Assembly: GCA_047921215.1 (NCBI GenBank)
Contig: JBLRWO010000011.1
Span: 37,131 to 101,130 of the forward strand
Direction of reading: 5' to 3'
DNA from: RECM01 sp047921215
GTDB lineage: Bacteria > Bacteroidota > Rhodothermia > Balneolales > Cyclonatronaceae
DNA length: 64,000 nucleotides
Made by a program: the position numbers and the translations under genes. Position 1 is the first letter of the stretch; each line of letters opens with the position of its first letter. The notes below the pieces were generated by a model that saw only the letters and a program-made list of their open reading frames with translations, had not been told where the DNA came from and made no database searches. Shown here in pieces: positions 1 through 9,688 of the stretch.

Positions 1-1008
1 CATCCCGCACTTGTGGAACGCGTCGTGCGCCGAATTGACCGTGTTCAGGACGCTGGTATCGGCCATGCCCACATCCTCGGAGGCAAAGATAAGCATGCGG
101 CGGAAGATGAATTCGGGATCCTCGCCGCCCTCGATCATGGCACACATCCAGTAGAGGGCCGCATCGGGGTCGGATCCCCGCATCGATTTGATGAATGCCG
201 ACGCATAGTGGTAGTGTTCATCGCCGCCCCTTGCATAGCGAACAAGCCGCTTCTGGATCGAATCTTTAGCCGTTTCCAGATCGATGACCCGTCTGCCATC
301 GGTGTCTGGTGTGGAAGTGAGTACCGCCATCTCCAGGGCGTTCAGTGCGTTGCGGATGTCACCACCCGCATATTCGGCAAAATGGTCGAGTGCTTCGTCA
401 GAAATCATCACATTGAGCGCTCCAAGACCGTTTTCACTATCGTTTAGTGCTCTTTTGATCTGCTCAAGGATGTGCCCTTTCTCTATGGGCTGCAGCTCGA
501 ACATCTGGCAGCGAGAGAGCAGGGGGCTTACCAGCGAATAGTAGGGGTTTTCGGTCGTGGCACCGATCAGGGTCAGCAGGCCCGACTCGATATGGGGCAG
601 TAATGCATCCTGCTGGGCCTTGTTCCAGCGATGGATCTCATCCACAAACAGGATGGTTTTGAGCCCGTTGATCCTGAGCTGGTCTTTGGCAGCCTTCACA
701 ACCTCGCGCAACTCTTTCACACCGTCAAGCACCGCGTTCAGGGTAACGAATCGGGCATTTACCTCGCGCGATACCACCAGGGCCAGGGTGGTTTTGCCGG
801 AGCTGGGCGGACCGTAGAAGATCATGGAACTGATGCGCCCGCTCTCAATGGCCCGGCGCAGCAGCTTGTCGGGACCGACCAGATGCTCCTGGCCCGAAAA
901 ATCCTGAAGGCTGACCGGACGCATCCGGGTGGCAAGGGGTTCATTGGCTGTTTTCCCGGGGGATATGCCTTTGGTTTTGTCCCCATCATGGGAGGCGAAT
1001 AGGTCCAT
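1..1008 (-). CDS. rarA: Replication-associated recombination protein RarA (MgsA), 3'-truncated by window edge
   Basis: AAA+ ATPase of the RarA/MgsA/WRNIP1 family, which acts at stalled replication forks and on single-stranded-DNA gaps. Reading leftward from ATG at 1008 gives 336 open codons to the window edge. Residues near 66-75 form Walker A (GPPSSGKTT, where GPPGTGKTT is the family norm) and residues near 118-125 form Walker B (ILFVDEIH). Downstream come the RarA-typical segments IGATTENP, LLSRC and GGDIRNALN, then HYHYASAFIKSMRGSDPDAA from the family's helical C-terminal part. The family is about 420-450 residues long, so roughly the last quarter lies outside the window. The identification rests on motif order and is firm; the Ser-Ser in the P-loop is a mild variant. 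Confidence 0.93.
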   Translation of the reverse strand, partial: MDLFASHDGDKTKGISPGKTANEPLATRMRPVSLQDFSGQEHLVGPDKLLRRAIESGRISSMIFYGPPSSGKTTLALVVSREVNARFVTLNAVLDGVKELREVVKAAKDQLRINGLKTILFVDEIHRWNKAQQDALLPHIESGLLTLIGATTENPYYSLVSPLLSRCQMFELQPIEKGHILEQIKRALNDSENGLGALNVMISDEALDHFAEYAGGDIRNALNALEMAVLTSTPDTDGRRVIDLETAKDSIQKRLVRYARGGDEHYHYASAFIKSMRGSDPDAALYWMCAMIEGGEDPEFIFRRMLIFASEDVGMADTSVLNTVNSAHDAFHKCGM

Positions 1009-1083
1009 GGTGTGTTTTGCTGTATATGAAACTGGTACACATCAAGATATAAACCGCAGTGGTAAAAATTCAGCCCTATTACC

Positions 1084-1180
1084 GGTGAGGATTGCAGGGA
1101 AAACCCCTGGAAGCCGCCTGTTGGTTTCACAGGCACGGCTGCGTTCAGTCCCGGCCCGGTGAATACTCCGCCATTCGGGT
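1084..1180 (-). repeat. Degenerate duplicate of the 3' end of the pullulanase gene
   Basis: Immediately downstream of the pullulanase stop codon, about 90 bp resemble the last codons of that gene (about 1187-1283) as an imperfect direct repeat. Read on the minus strand, the in-gene end FVKPTGGSQGDFPCNPHQ is echoed by PVKPTGGFQGFSLQSSPV, preceded in both copies by a GVFT...AAV pattern. The echo has no start of its own and looks like a decayed tandem duplication. The rest of the 1009-1179 gap shows nothing clear. Confidence 0.7.
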
Positions 1181-4100
1181 TACTGATGCGGATTGCAGGG
1201 AAAATCGCCCTGGCTCCCGCCGGTCGGTTTTACAAATACGGCTGCACTTAGCGCAGGTACAGTAAATACACCATTATCCCATGTAGCGGTGCGGATAGCC
1301 GGATCGGCACCTGCTTCCTGAATGGGGTGCAGCCTCAATCCTGTGATGCCGGCCAGGCCGGTATAGCCGGTATTCACTGTATTTCCGGTATTGCTTGTAT
1401 ATTCTGTGTTGCCAGCGTTATCTGAGTTGCGGGTGTTGCCTGTAACAAAACGCTGCGGTTCATCCGATGCATTGAATATGACCACGATGCCATCCAGTGC
1501 TCCATCCAGCGGTTCGCCGGCACAGGCTCCGTCGGAGATGCTCATCACGATCAGCCCCGGTACCTGATCCGGCCCGGTATTATGGAAGGTGACCCGTTTG
1601 TGGATCTCCTCAGCCGTTTCAAGCCGGAAAAGGGGAGAGCTGTACCGGATCTGCAGCTGCTCCAGGAAGAGCCGGTGTGCGTGTTCCATGTGCTGCCTGT
1701 TAACGCTGATCTCCGGATTTGTGAGGAACCCGCCGATCGCATCCCACCGGTCGCGGTTATCCCAGCCGGGCGGCAGGCCGATACCCCAGTTGTGTGTTTC
1801 GAGGGTGAAATCGACCGCATTGAACCAGTCGCCCGAATTGTAACTGTTCCGGTCCAGCGACTTGGATCTCAGAATATCGGAACCCATCTGGTAGAAGGGC
1901 ACACCCTGGCCGTAATTTACGAACGCGTTACTGAGCATATGTACACGGGTGCGGGCGTCCATATCCATGTCGAGGGGCAGTTTGGTCTGGGTGTTGTCCC
2001 ACAGGGTTTCGTTGTCGTGCTTGTCGATGTAATTTACCGATTCCTGGGGTAAAAGGGTGTAGCCGATCATTTCATTGCCGCCGTCAACAATATCGCCGAA
2101 CCGGTTGATGTATATGTAGGTACTCAGGTTGCCGGCCATCCCGACCCGGATCCGGTCGGCCTGTTCAAGCAGATGAGCGAGGTTCTGGCCGGCATCGCCG
2201 CCGGCAGGAACATTGGGGTATGCAGCTTCTTTCGGGCCGGAAGGCTCGTAAGGGAAAGCTGCTTCATTGGGAAAAAGGTATTGCCCGTTGGCAAATCCCT
2301 GGAAGCGGCCCCGATCGGTGAAATTGCCGCCCCGAACCCCGTCCCGCAGCCGGTCGTTGAAATTACCGATACCCGTACCGCCCATATTGAACTGCGTTGC
2401 CTGTTCAAAGATGCGGTTATCGGCCACCTCACCGAAATTCCAGCCCTCGCCGTAGATGTAGATGTTGCGGCCATCCACGCCGTCTTCTTCCAGGGTAAGC
2501 TCCGCCAGGGCATCAAGCAGGTTCTCCATCACATATCGTGGATGATGTCCCATCAGATCAAAGCGGAAGGAGTCGATTTTATAGTGTTTGGCCCACAGAA
2601 TTACCGAATCGATGATCAGCTTCTCCATCATCGCGTTTTCGGCCGCGGTATTGTCACAGCAGGTGGATGTTTCAAGTGCCCCGGAATCCGGGTCATACCG
2701 GTGATAGTATCCGGGCACGACTTTGTCGAGTACGGAAAACGACGACAGTCCGGAGTCGAAGGTGTGGTTGTACACCACATCCACAACCACCTTAAGGCCA
2801 GCCTCGTCGAGAGCCTTCACCATCTCCCGCAGTTCGATAATGCGTGTTACCCCGTCGGGATCGGTCGAATAACTGCCTTCGGGCGCATTGAAATGGTAGG
2901 GGTCGTACCCCCAGTTGAACCCGTCGTAGGCGGCCATCCCGTTTGAGATACCCGGCTCATAGTAAGGTTTCTGGATCTGATCCGTAGCCGGGTCATCTTC
3001 GGAAAGCCGTTTAAAAACCTCTCTTATCGGGGTGATGCCGTACATTTCGCACTCTTCCCGGAGCGCATCATGGTCAAAGAGGTCGCAGATACGCGCGTAG
3101 GGATCATCGAGATCGACCCTGTTTTCAGGGCTTTCATTTACAGTGGCGATGTCGTTGACCGGAAGCAGGTGCAGGTGGGTCAGCCCGGCTTCGGCCAGCC
3201 GATTCAGGTGGGCCATTCCGTCGGAAAGTGCCCTGCCGTTCCGGCCGTTGTAGGTCATGGCCAGGAAGGTGCCGCGATGTTCTTCAGGAACGGACTGGTC
3301 TGAAATGCTGAAATCGCGCATATGGGCCTCGTACAGGGTGATGTCAACCGGGCGGGGCTGGGATTTTCTGATCCGGTCCCAGCCCTGGGGTTTGAGGCTC
3401 CCGTCGCCGGCCAGGTCGGCAAACTGACTGAACCGGCTGTCGGTTGAAAGGCTCACACTGTAGGGATCGGTGACTTCGTAGGTGTTTACCCGGTTGTTTT
3501 CGTGGTGATATACGGTGATATCAAGACGGTAAAAGGCTCGGTCACAGCTCAGGTCGCAGCGGAACCGCCACACACCGTCGGCCGGATTCGGCGACTCCGC
3601 CTGAATGATCCTGACGGGATTTTTTTCATCGTCATATATTTTAAGCGATAACTCCTGAGCAGTTGGAGCCCATACATTTAAAATTATTTCATCTCCGGTG
3701 TACTGTGGTCCCAAAGTACCCGGGTAGGTGTACAGGGCGTCGATCACGCCGGTGTGCTGGACCCTGGTTGCGCGTATGGGATTCCCTTCACCGTCGTAGG
3801 CAATCGCTATGATCTGGCCCCTGAGGGCATCCCGTATGGTTGTACTGTCTGCCGCCACCTGGAACACCGGACGTCCCGTCAGATGGCGGTATTTCGGGGT
3901 TGATTCCCTTCCTGTATTGGTGGCCGGTTTAACAGCAAGTATACTGCCGCCGGAAATACCGTGAACGGTAACCCTGATTTCAGCTGTATGGCTATAGCGG
4001 ATTTCAACGTTTTCAGCCTCTGTGCCTGCATCCCAGATCAGTTGACCGGGTGAAACCCAGTGGGCGGCGGCTCCTTCTATGCCTGTAAATTCCTGAACGC

Positions 4101-4260
4101 CTGAACGGTCGCATGCAGTGATGTTAAAAAACAGAATACCGGTAAAAACCAGTCTGAGGATGTATCCGTAATACCGGCTTTTTCTGATATTAGCACTGTT
4201 ATGTCGGGCCAAATGCAAACGGGATGCCTTATGAAGGGGGCGATGTTTTTCAGTTTTCAT
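1180..4260 (-). CDS. pulA: Type I pullulanase-like GH13 debranching enzyme, lipoprotein
   Basis: Predicted alpha-1,6-glucosidase that debranches pullulan, glycogen or starch on the cell surface or in the periplasm. The 1026-residue product has a long basic N-region, a hydrophobic stretch and a lipobox ending at Cys50 (ITAC). A CBM48-like beta domain (NVWAPTA, near residue 200) precedes the GH13 barrel. The barrel shows NWGYDP, region I DVVYNH, region II FRFDLMG (nucleophile Asp), region III YGEGWNFGE (acid Glu) and region IV HDNET. The C-terminal domain carries a low-complexity Asn/Thr/Gly insert. I start at 4260 because the reading frame upstream to 4341 adds 27 residues that do not resemble a signal. 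An 8-mer CGGGTAAC just upstream matches the core of the candidate LacI operators near 34180 and 41401. It is far from the main glucan locus at 34-48 kb. Confidence 0.9.
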   Translation of the reverse strand: MKTEKHRPLHKASRLHLARHNSANIRKSRYYGYILRLVFTGILFFNITACDRSGVQEFTGIEGAAAHWVSPGQLIWDAGTEAENVEIRYSHTAEIRVTVHGISGGSILAVKPATNTGRESTPKYRHLTGRPVFQVAADSTTIRDALRGQIIAIAYDGEGNPIRATRVQHTGVIDALYTYPGTLGPQYTGDEIILNVWAPTAQELSLKIYDDEKNPVRIIQAESPNPADGVWRFRCDLSCDRAFYRLDITVYHHENNRVNTYEVTDPYSVSLSTDSRFSQFADLAGDGSLKPQGWDRIRKSQPRPVDITLYEAHMRDFSISDQSVPEEHRGTFLAMTYNGRNGRALSDGMAHLNRLAEAGLTHLHLLPVNDIATVNESPENRVDLDDPYARICDLFDHDALREECEMYGITPIREVFKRLSEDDPATDQIQKPYYEPGISNGMAAYDGFNWGYDPYHFNAPEGSYSTDPDGVTRIIELREMVKALDEAGLKVVVDVVYNHTFDSGLSSFSVLDKVVPGYYHRYDPDSGALETSTCCDNTAAENAMMEKLIIDSVILWAKHYKIDSFRFDLMGHHPRYVMENLLDALAELTLEEDGVDGRNIYIYGEGWNFGEVADNRIFEQATQFNMGGTGIGNFNDRLRDGVRGGNFTDRGRFQGFANGQYLFPNEAAFPYEPSGPKEAAYPNVPAGGDAGQNLAHLLEQADRIRVGMAGNLSTYIYINRFGDIVDGGNEMIGYTLLPQESVNYIDKHDNETLWDNTQTKLPLDMDMDARTRVHMLSNAFVNYGQGVPFYQMGSDILRSKSLDRNSYNSGDWFNAVDFTLETHNWGIGLPPGWDNRDRWDAIGGFLTNPEISVNRQHMEHAHRLFLEQLQIRYSSPLFRLETAEEIHKRVTFHNTGPDQVPGLIVMSISDGACAGEPLDGALDGIVVIFNASDEPQRFVTGNTRNSDNAGNTEYTSNTGNTVNTGYTGLAGITGLRLHPIQEAGADPAIRTATWDNGVFTVPALSAAVFVKPTGGSQGDFPCNPHQ

Positions 4261-4373
4261 CCGGGTAACTATGGGTAAACAGTAACTAATAGTGTTGAAA
4301 TTCGGCTGGCTCCACTCAGTCGAAATGCCATGTCCACACATTTCGTGCAGGCTGGATGCTGCAGTCGCCGCGT

Positions 4374-7300
4374 TCAGAGTGATTCAGCGCCGGGAACTGT
4401 GCGGCTCATACGTTCCTGTAATAATTCGAAGTAACGATCTATAAGTCTCTGGTAGTCTTGATTAAAACGGGTTCTGTTCGGGTCCTGGAGTGACGACCGG
4501 ATGCGCTGCTGAAGTTCTTCAAGGGTGAGCTCATCCGGGGTTCTGCGTTCGAAGTCGGTAACCGTGTCACCGCGCCGTTCATCATCCTCGCCGCGTTCCT
4601 GCAGTGCCCGCTCGGCTTCGAGCATCCTCGATAATATATTCTGCTGCCGCTCAACCAGGATGCGGTCAGTTGAACCGCCCCGAAGGTCGTTAATGGTGTC
4701 TTCCATCTGTTCCAGAACCCGCTGAAGTTCGCTCATCATCTGGTCGCCGGGCCTGAGTGCACCACTTTCGCGCATTTGCTGCAGTTGCCGGCGGATCCGG
4801 TTCTGCTGCCTGGCCATCTGGTCAAGCCGCTCCATCTGGTCCTGTGACAGCCGTTCTCCCTGCATATCGTTAATAAAATCGGATATTTGCTGGTTGAGCT
4901 GCTGCTGGTCCTTGCCCATCTGTTGCATTTGCTGCAGCATTTGCCGGGCACTCATTCCACCGCCACCCGAACCATCGCTGTTCTGGATCTGCTCGAGCAG
5001 GTCGGCTACCATCACGGCCAGTTCATTAATGCCACCCAGTGAAAGGCGCTCCTGGGCCGACGACCTTGCCCGGTCGCGTTCGGCCTGGTAACCGACCGTA
5101 CGTTCAAGGTTGCGCATCACTTCAGATTTCTTTTCGTTGATCCTGTTGGAAAATTGTGGAATTTCGGCCGAAACGCTGAACAGAGAGTCGGAAACCTGCC
5201 TGAAATTGCGGGTGATGTTATTCTGTTTGCGGGCCTGATCGATAAATGAGGAGCTGTTGTCGGTGAGCTGTCGGGTAATTTCGTTGATATCTTCCTGCGA
5301 TTCGGATAATAGAATGAGGTTTTGAAGAATGGCCTGCAGGGCGGTCACATTGATGCTGATCTGCTCCTGCTGCATCGATTGAATGCTGCTTCGAACATCA
5401 TCACTGAGCTGCTGCAACTTTTGCTGAATCTGCTGCTGCGATTCCTTCACCTGGTCCTGGTCGGCTCCCTGGCGGATATCCTCCATATTTTGTTCTATTT
5501 GTTCACCCGTTTCACCCAGGTCACCTCCCACATCGTCGCGTAGCTGCTCGGTCATGCCCCGGCGTTTTTCGGGTCCGGTTTCGGGCAGTTTGTCGAGTTT
5601 GTCACGGATATTGTCGATTTCGTCACGGATCATCTGCTGCTGCTGCAGTTGCTCGTCGGGATCAGTTATCTCCTGCATCAGGCGTTCCTCCTGCTGGCTC
5701 AGTTCCTCAAGCAGGCGAGCGGTCTTTTCCAGATCGGCAGTCAGCCGCAAATCCCTGAAAAGTTCAATGGTGCGCTCAAGACGCTCTTTGTAGGTTTGCT
5801 CGTTGAAATCCAGGTTCTGCATGGCTTCACGCAGCTGGTTCTGATCCATGTTTTCGAGGCTTTTCTGCAACTCCTCGAGGGCTTTCCTGAGCTCCGGATC
5901 ATCGATTTCCTCCATCAGGTCGCGGAGTTCATTGTATTTCTGAAGGGTCTCCTCCGAAAGCAGGTTATTTTCTTCAAGTTCCTTGCGGAGTTCATCGAAT
6001 TCTTTCTGTATCTCCTCTAACTGCTCGCTCAGGCCGGTACTTCGCTCCTCAAGATCGTCAATCATGCGTTGTGATTGCCAGGAATCTTCCGGGTTCTCCC
6101 GCAGATTTTTCCTCAGTTCTTCCATTTCGCGCTGCATCTGTTCGAATTCGGATCGGGTGTTCTCGAAGGCGTCGGAAACAGATTGCTCTTTTTCATCCTG
6201 ATCGAGCAGGAATTCAGCGAGCGAAGCCGATTGAAGGATGTGGGTGGCCGACCGGGCAGTTTTGTAGCCCGACACCTCATCGTTATCAGTAACCTCGATC
6301 CAGTACTCAACCCGGTCGAGCGGCTGCAGACGCAGGTCGCTCAGGTCCCAGTCGTACCGGCCCAGGTGGATGCGATTGCCGGGCACAGCCAGTCTTTCCT
6401 GACCGTTTTCTGCATCACCGCCAAAGGAACGGATAAGGGAGTATCGCAGCCGCAGCCCGGTGAACCCGAAATCGTCTTCAACTTCATAGGCGATCTCAAG
6501 ATTTTGAGGATTCAGCACCGAGGTATTCTGTTTGGGCTGCAGAATGGCAGCAGTGGGCATATTATCGGTTCGTGCGATCAGGTTGAAGGCGAACGTATTG
6601 CTGTTTGCAAGCCCATGAACATCGAACATTCTGAAGCTGAGGGAATCGGATCTGTCTGTCACGAATGACCAAACCGGTTCGCTTCCCTCAGTTCGTGCTG
6701 TAAGGGTGTCGGCAGCGGTATGCCGGATCAGGTAACTGGTTTCAAGCGGTTTGTTCGGCTGTGCCTGAATATCAACTGTGGACCCGGGATAGGCTTCAAT
6801 ACGGCTGAAAGGATAGGTGTAGACCACAGACTCAAGCCGGGTATAGGAGGGTGGTGTTACGATAACAACCAGGTCGCGGAAACGGGGCAGCAGCTGAACC
6901 TGCAGGGTATGGATCTCCGACCTGAACCCATCCATTTCCACATAGTAGTCCAGGTCATTGAAAAGATCAATAAAATCGGAGAAAAAGCGGTTGTCGCCGA
7001 TTTTCTGCATCCGCTGTGGCCTGAAGCGGTTTTCGATGCCGGTTCGCAGCGACAGATGAACATCACCCGGTACCTGATCACCCTCAAAGTCGATGCTAAC
7101 CTGAAACGAACTGCCCTGTTCGAGAATCGTGCTGCCCGGCTCAATCCGGTAGGTATAGGGATTGGGGCGTTCGAATGCTTGCCAGAACTGCAGCGAGCGG
7201 TTCAGGCCGTCGGGCTGAAGATGGATGAGAACCGACAGGGCGATCACAGGCAGCATCACAGAGTACAGACCGTAGGTTATCATGGCAGATGTCTTCGACT

Positions 7301-7739
7301 CCCGGTTGTACTGTTGCAGCTTGCTGTCGAGGTCGGTCTGTTCGATGCGTTCGAAATTCTGCTGGAGCGCGGCATCTTTGAGCTTGCTGCTGTCTGACCT
7401 GAAGCCCGCAGCAAGATCGAGCAGGTTGCGCAGTTCTTCAATGCCGCAGTGCCTTGAAACCCGGTCGTAGTATTCTCTGAAATTCATCGAAGGCAGCCGG
7501 CGTGCCACCTGGTAGATGGCGGCAATGGAGCAGATTATGGTCGTGACCGCAATCGTGCTTTTAACCATTCCGCCCAGGTAGTTACCCGCCTCAAGACCGT
7601 AGAGAAGTGCAAAACCGGCAAGTAATACGGCAAGAGGTAAAAGAACAAGTGCGAGCCGCCTTCGCCGGAGATACGTCCGGTAACCCGCCTGTACCTGGCG
7701 GGAAACGCGGTCTTGTCCTTGTTCGGTGTGGTTACTCAT
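4374..7739 (-). CDS. DUF4175-family giant coiled-coil membrane protein
   Basis: 1121-residue protein resembling the DUF4175 family of Bacteroidota, function unknown. Two hydrophobic segments lie near residues 28-50 and 52-78, and a third near 152-172. A beta-rich extracytoplasmic region follows (about 190-500). From about residue 505 to 1080 it is strongly charged and Gln/Glu-rich, with heptad-like coiled coil and many EELRK, QQQ and LEQM stretches. The layout suggests a membrane anchor with a long periplasmic rod. The ATG at 7739 gives a plausible short cytoplasmic basic N-terminus before the first membrane helix. It lies upstream of the pullulanase gene on the same strand, about 113 bp from the chosen pullulanase start, so co-transcription is possible. 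No enzymatic motif was seen. Confidence 0.8.
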   Translation of the reverse strand: MSNHTEQGQDRVSRQVQAGYRTYLRRRRLALVLLPLAVLLAGFALLYGLEAGNYLGGMVKSTIAVTTIICSIAAIYQVARRLPSMNFREYYDRVSRHCGIEELRNLLDLAAGFRSDSSKLKDAALQQNFERIEQTDLDSKLQQYNRESKTSAMITYGLYSVMLPVIALSVLIHLQPDGLNRSLQFWQAFERPNPYTYRIEPGSTILEQGSSFQVSIDFEGDQVPGDVHLSLRTGIENRFRPQRMQKIGDNRFFSDFIDLFNDLDYYVEMDGFRSEIHTLQVQLLPRFRDLVVIVTPPSYTRLESVVYTYPFSRIEAYPGSTVDIQAQPNKPLETSYLIRHTAADTLTARTEGSEPVWSFVTDRSDSLSFRMFDVHGLANSNTFAFNLIARTDNMPTAAILQPKQNTSVLNPQNLEIAYEVEDDFGFTGLRLRYSLIRSFGGDAENGQERLAVPGNRIHLGRYDWDLSDLRLQPLDRVEYWIEVTDNDEVSGYKTARSATHILQSASLAEFLLDQDEKEQSVSDAFENTRSEFEQMQREMEELRKNLRENPEDSWQSQRMIDDLEERSTGLSEQLEEIQKEFDELRKELEENNLLSEETLQKYNELRDLMEEIDDPELRKALEELQKSLENMDQNQLREAMQNLDFNEQTYKERLERTIELFRDLRLTADLEKTARLLEELSQQEERLMQEITDPDEQLQQQQMIRDEIDNIRDKLDKLPETGPEKRRGMTEQLRDDVGGDLGETGEQIEQNMEDIRQGADQDQVKESQQQIQQKLQQLSDDVRSSIQSMQQEQISINVTALQAILQNLILLSESQEDINEITRQLTDNSSSFIDQARKQNNITRNFRQVSDSLFSVSAEIPQFSNRINEKKSEVMRNLERTVGYQAERDRARSSAQERLSLGGINELAVMVADLLEQIQNSDGSGGGGMSARQMLQQMQQMGKDQQQLNQQISDFINDMQGERLSQDQMERLDQMARQQNRIRRQLQQMRESGALRPGDQMMSELQRVLEQMEDTINDLRGGSTDRILVERQQNILSRMLEAERALQERGEDDERRGDTVTDFERRTPDELTLEELQQRIRSSLQDPNRTRFNQDYQRLIDRYFELLQERMSRTVPGAESL

Positions 7740-7787
7740 CAGGGCTTGTTTTAGTTAGCAAACGACGGCTTTCGGCGGGTAGTATGA

Positions 7788-8666
7788 TCAGATGTCACCG
7801 AGGGTCATTTTATCGCCAATCCGGTAATTTTTTCCTTCCTTCACCACCGTGCCGACCTCGCAATCGGCATCATGTTCAAAGAAAAGGTATGTTTTACCGT
7901 CTGTACATCCGGCCAGAAACTCCTCTTTTTCTTCAAGCGTGGTTGCCGGGTGCATGTCGTATCCCATAATCCAGGGCAGCGGTATATGAATATGTGTAGG
8001 TAACAGATCGGCAACAAAAATGAGCCGTTTCTCATTCAGATGAATAACCGGAAGCTGCTGACCAATGGTATGTCCGTTCATGACCACATTTGTGAGCCCG
8101 TCTTCATAGATATGGCCGGGTCCTATCAGGTTCAGTCTGCCGGGATCTGAAATTGGGCCGAGGTTTTCAGGGAAGAATGAGCTTTTCTCACGGGCGTTGG
8201 GCTCCATGGCTGTTTCCCAGTGCGATTTAACCACCCAGTAGGCTGCATTCGGAAACACATGCTCCAGGTGGCCCTCATCATTCAGACGTGTGGTGCCTCC
8301 GCAATGATCAAAATGCAGGTGGGTAAAGATGATATCGGTAATATCGGAAACATCGAACCCCTGCTGTTTCAGTGAGCCTTCAAGCGTGCTGTGTTCATAG
8401 TTAAAGCCGTAAATAGAGCGGAACTTGTCATCAAATTTGTTTCCCGAGCCGTTATCTATCAGGTAGACCCGCCCCGTTGCTTCCGAGGTGATGAGAAGCG
8501 ATCGCATGGCCATGGTGATGCGGTTTTTATCGTCCGATTCGATATGGCGAGACCAGAGCGTTTTTGGCACCACGCCGAACATGGCACCGCCGTCCAGCCT
8601 GAACCGGCCCGTTTCAATGGAATAGAGGGTAAAGGGTGAATGTTCTGATTTTGAAAGCCTGACCAT
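7788..8666 (-). CDS. Metallo-beta-lactamase-fold hydrolase
   Basis: 292-residue zinc-hydrolase of the MBL superfamily. The metal motif HLHFDH is at residues 116-121 (HxHxDH), with a further His in the HLEHVFPNA/SHWE region. The segment FVADLLPTHIHIP carries the bridging Asp, and a late FFEHDADC supplies another metal His. Overall it resembles the quorum-quenching-lactonase/glyoxalase-II-like group, but the substrate cannot be read from sequence. There is no signal peptide, so it is probably cytoplasmic. The gene lies 48 bp upstream of the DUF4175 gene on the same strand. Confidence 0.88.
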   Translation of the reverse strand: MVRLSKSEHSPFTLYSIETGRFRLDGGAMFGVVPKTLWSRHIESDDKNRITMAMRSLLITSEATGRVYLIDNGSGNKFDDKFRSIYGFNYEHSTLEGSLKQQGFDVSDITDIIFTHLHFDHCGGTTRLNDEGHLEHVFPNAAYWVVKSHWETAMEPNAREKSSFFPENLGPISDPGRLNLIGPGHIYEDGLTNVVMNGHTIGQQLPVIHLNEKRLIFVADLLPTHIHIPLPWIMGYDMHPATTLEEKEEFLAGCTDGKTYLFFEHDADCEVGTVVKEGKNYRIGDKMTLGDI

Positions 8667-8786
8667 AATGATCCCTGCTGTTTATGCATGTTGTTTTGCG
8701 ATATGGTGGAAAATAACCAATTCCTGCATTCTATTGCTAAAAACAGGTTTCACCCGGCGTTGTAACGGGTTGGTCACATATCCTGG

Positions 8787-9431
8787 TCACTCCTCAATAT
8801 TGAACGACAGGGGAGGTAGTGTCCGGAAATGCCCGTTGCTGCGGATTTTACGGCGCACTTCCTCGAAAGCCCGGATCTGGGGCAGAACCTTCCGGATGTG
8901 CCGGTGTATATACTGCAAACGCTCCTGTTCCGACCTCATCTCCAGTAGCTTCTGCTTTTGCTGCAGATCAAATCCCACCAGATGGGCAAAACCGTACGAT
9001 TGTACCGGTACATCAATCACCCCAGTCATCGTCTCCTGGGTGGCCATTTTCATTAGTTCTTTGAAAAGCGGTACAAGCTGCTCCATTTTCAGCTTCTTTT
9101 CATCATCATCGTCTCTCATGTCGGTGAACGTTTCGATATCGCCCTGCAGATACGATTTGGCCGAATCGAACTTTTTGATGCTGAACCGGTCGGTGCCGGT
9201 ACAGATGATATCAGCGCGCCCGTCGTCATACTTTTTTTCGACCAGTTCAATCGTTGCAATGCAACCGATCCTGGAAATCTTGTTCTTAAGATAACTGACC
9301 ACCCCAAAGGGGTTGCCGGTAGCCAGGCACCAGGTGAGCATCTCCTTGTATCGGGGTTCAAAAATATGGAGCGGAAGTTTCTCCCCGGGAAACAGGACCA
9401 GCTGAAGCGGGAATATGGGGATTTTTTTCAT
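8787..9431 (-). CDS. LON peptidase N-terminal (substrate-binding) domain protein
   Basis: 214 residues comprising a stand-alone LON substrate-binding domain with no AAA+ or protease domain. It opens with IPIFPLQLVLFPGEKLPLHI, followed by FEPRYKEML, the typical start of the family. A helical C-terminal half (QQKQKLLEMRSEQERLQ) matches the bundle that follows the PUA-like fold in Lon. Such solitary proteins are common in bacteria and their role is unclear; substrate or adaptor binding is an inference. It lies 120 bp upstream of the MBL hydrolase on the same strand. Confidence 0.9.
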   Translation of the reverse strand: MKKIPIFPLQLVLFPGEKLPLHIFEPRYKEMLTWCLATGNPFGVVSYLKNKISRIGCIATIELVEKKYDDGRADIICTGTDRFSIKKFDSAKSYLQGDIETFTDMRDDDDEKKLKMEQLVPLFKELMKMATQETMTGVIDVPVQSYGFAHLVGFDLQQKQKLLEMRSEQERLQYIHRHIRKVLPQIRAFEEVRRKIRSNGHFRTLPPLSFNIEE

Positions 9432-9688
9432 GGTACTCGTTTTTGCAGATATCTTTTATGTGGTTCAGTGAACAGGTTTGGCTGCTTTAAAACGTCTTTG
9501 TAAGAATGCAGATGTTCACCGGCCAGCAGCATAATTGCCCGGTTTAGGGTTAGCTGAATACGTAACAGTTCATATAGGCGGTTTAACGAAGAAATGAAAC
9601 GGGTTTAAAACGTTTACATGAATGAACAATAACACAAAAGGGCCGGTCTGATACCTGTGCAAATACATTGGTGCAATGCAGAATGGTA

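Noticed and set aside
2173..2946. Antisense open frame of 257 codons inside the pullulanase gene
   Set aside because: It lies across conserved GH13 regions on the other strand, and the translated product is compositionally odd.
4261..4341. Extended N-terminus of the pullulanase from ATG 4341
   Set aside because: The extra 27 residues do not look like a signal, and the lipobox geometry is already poor with the later start.
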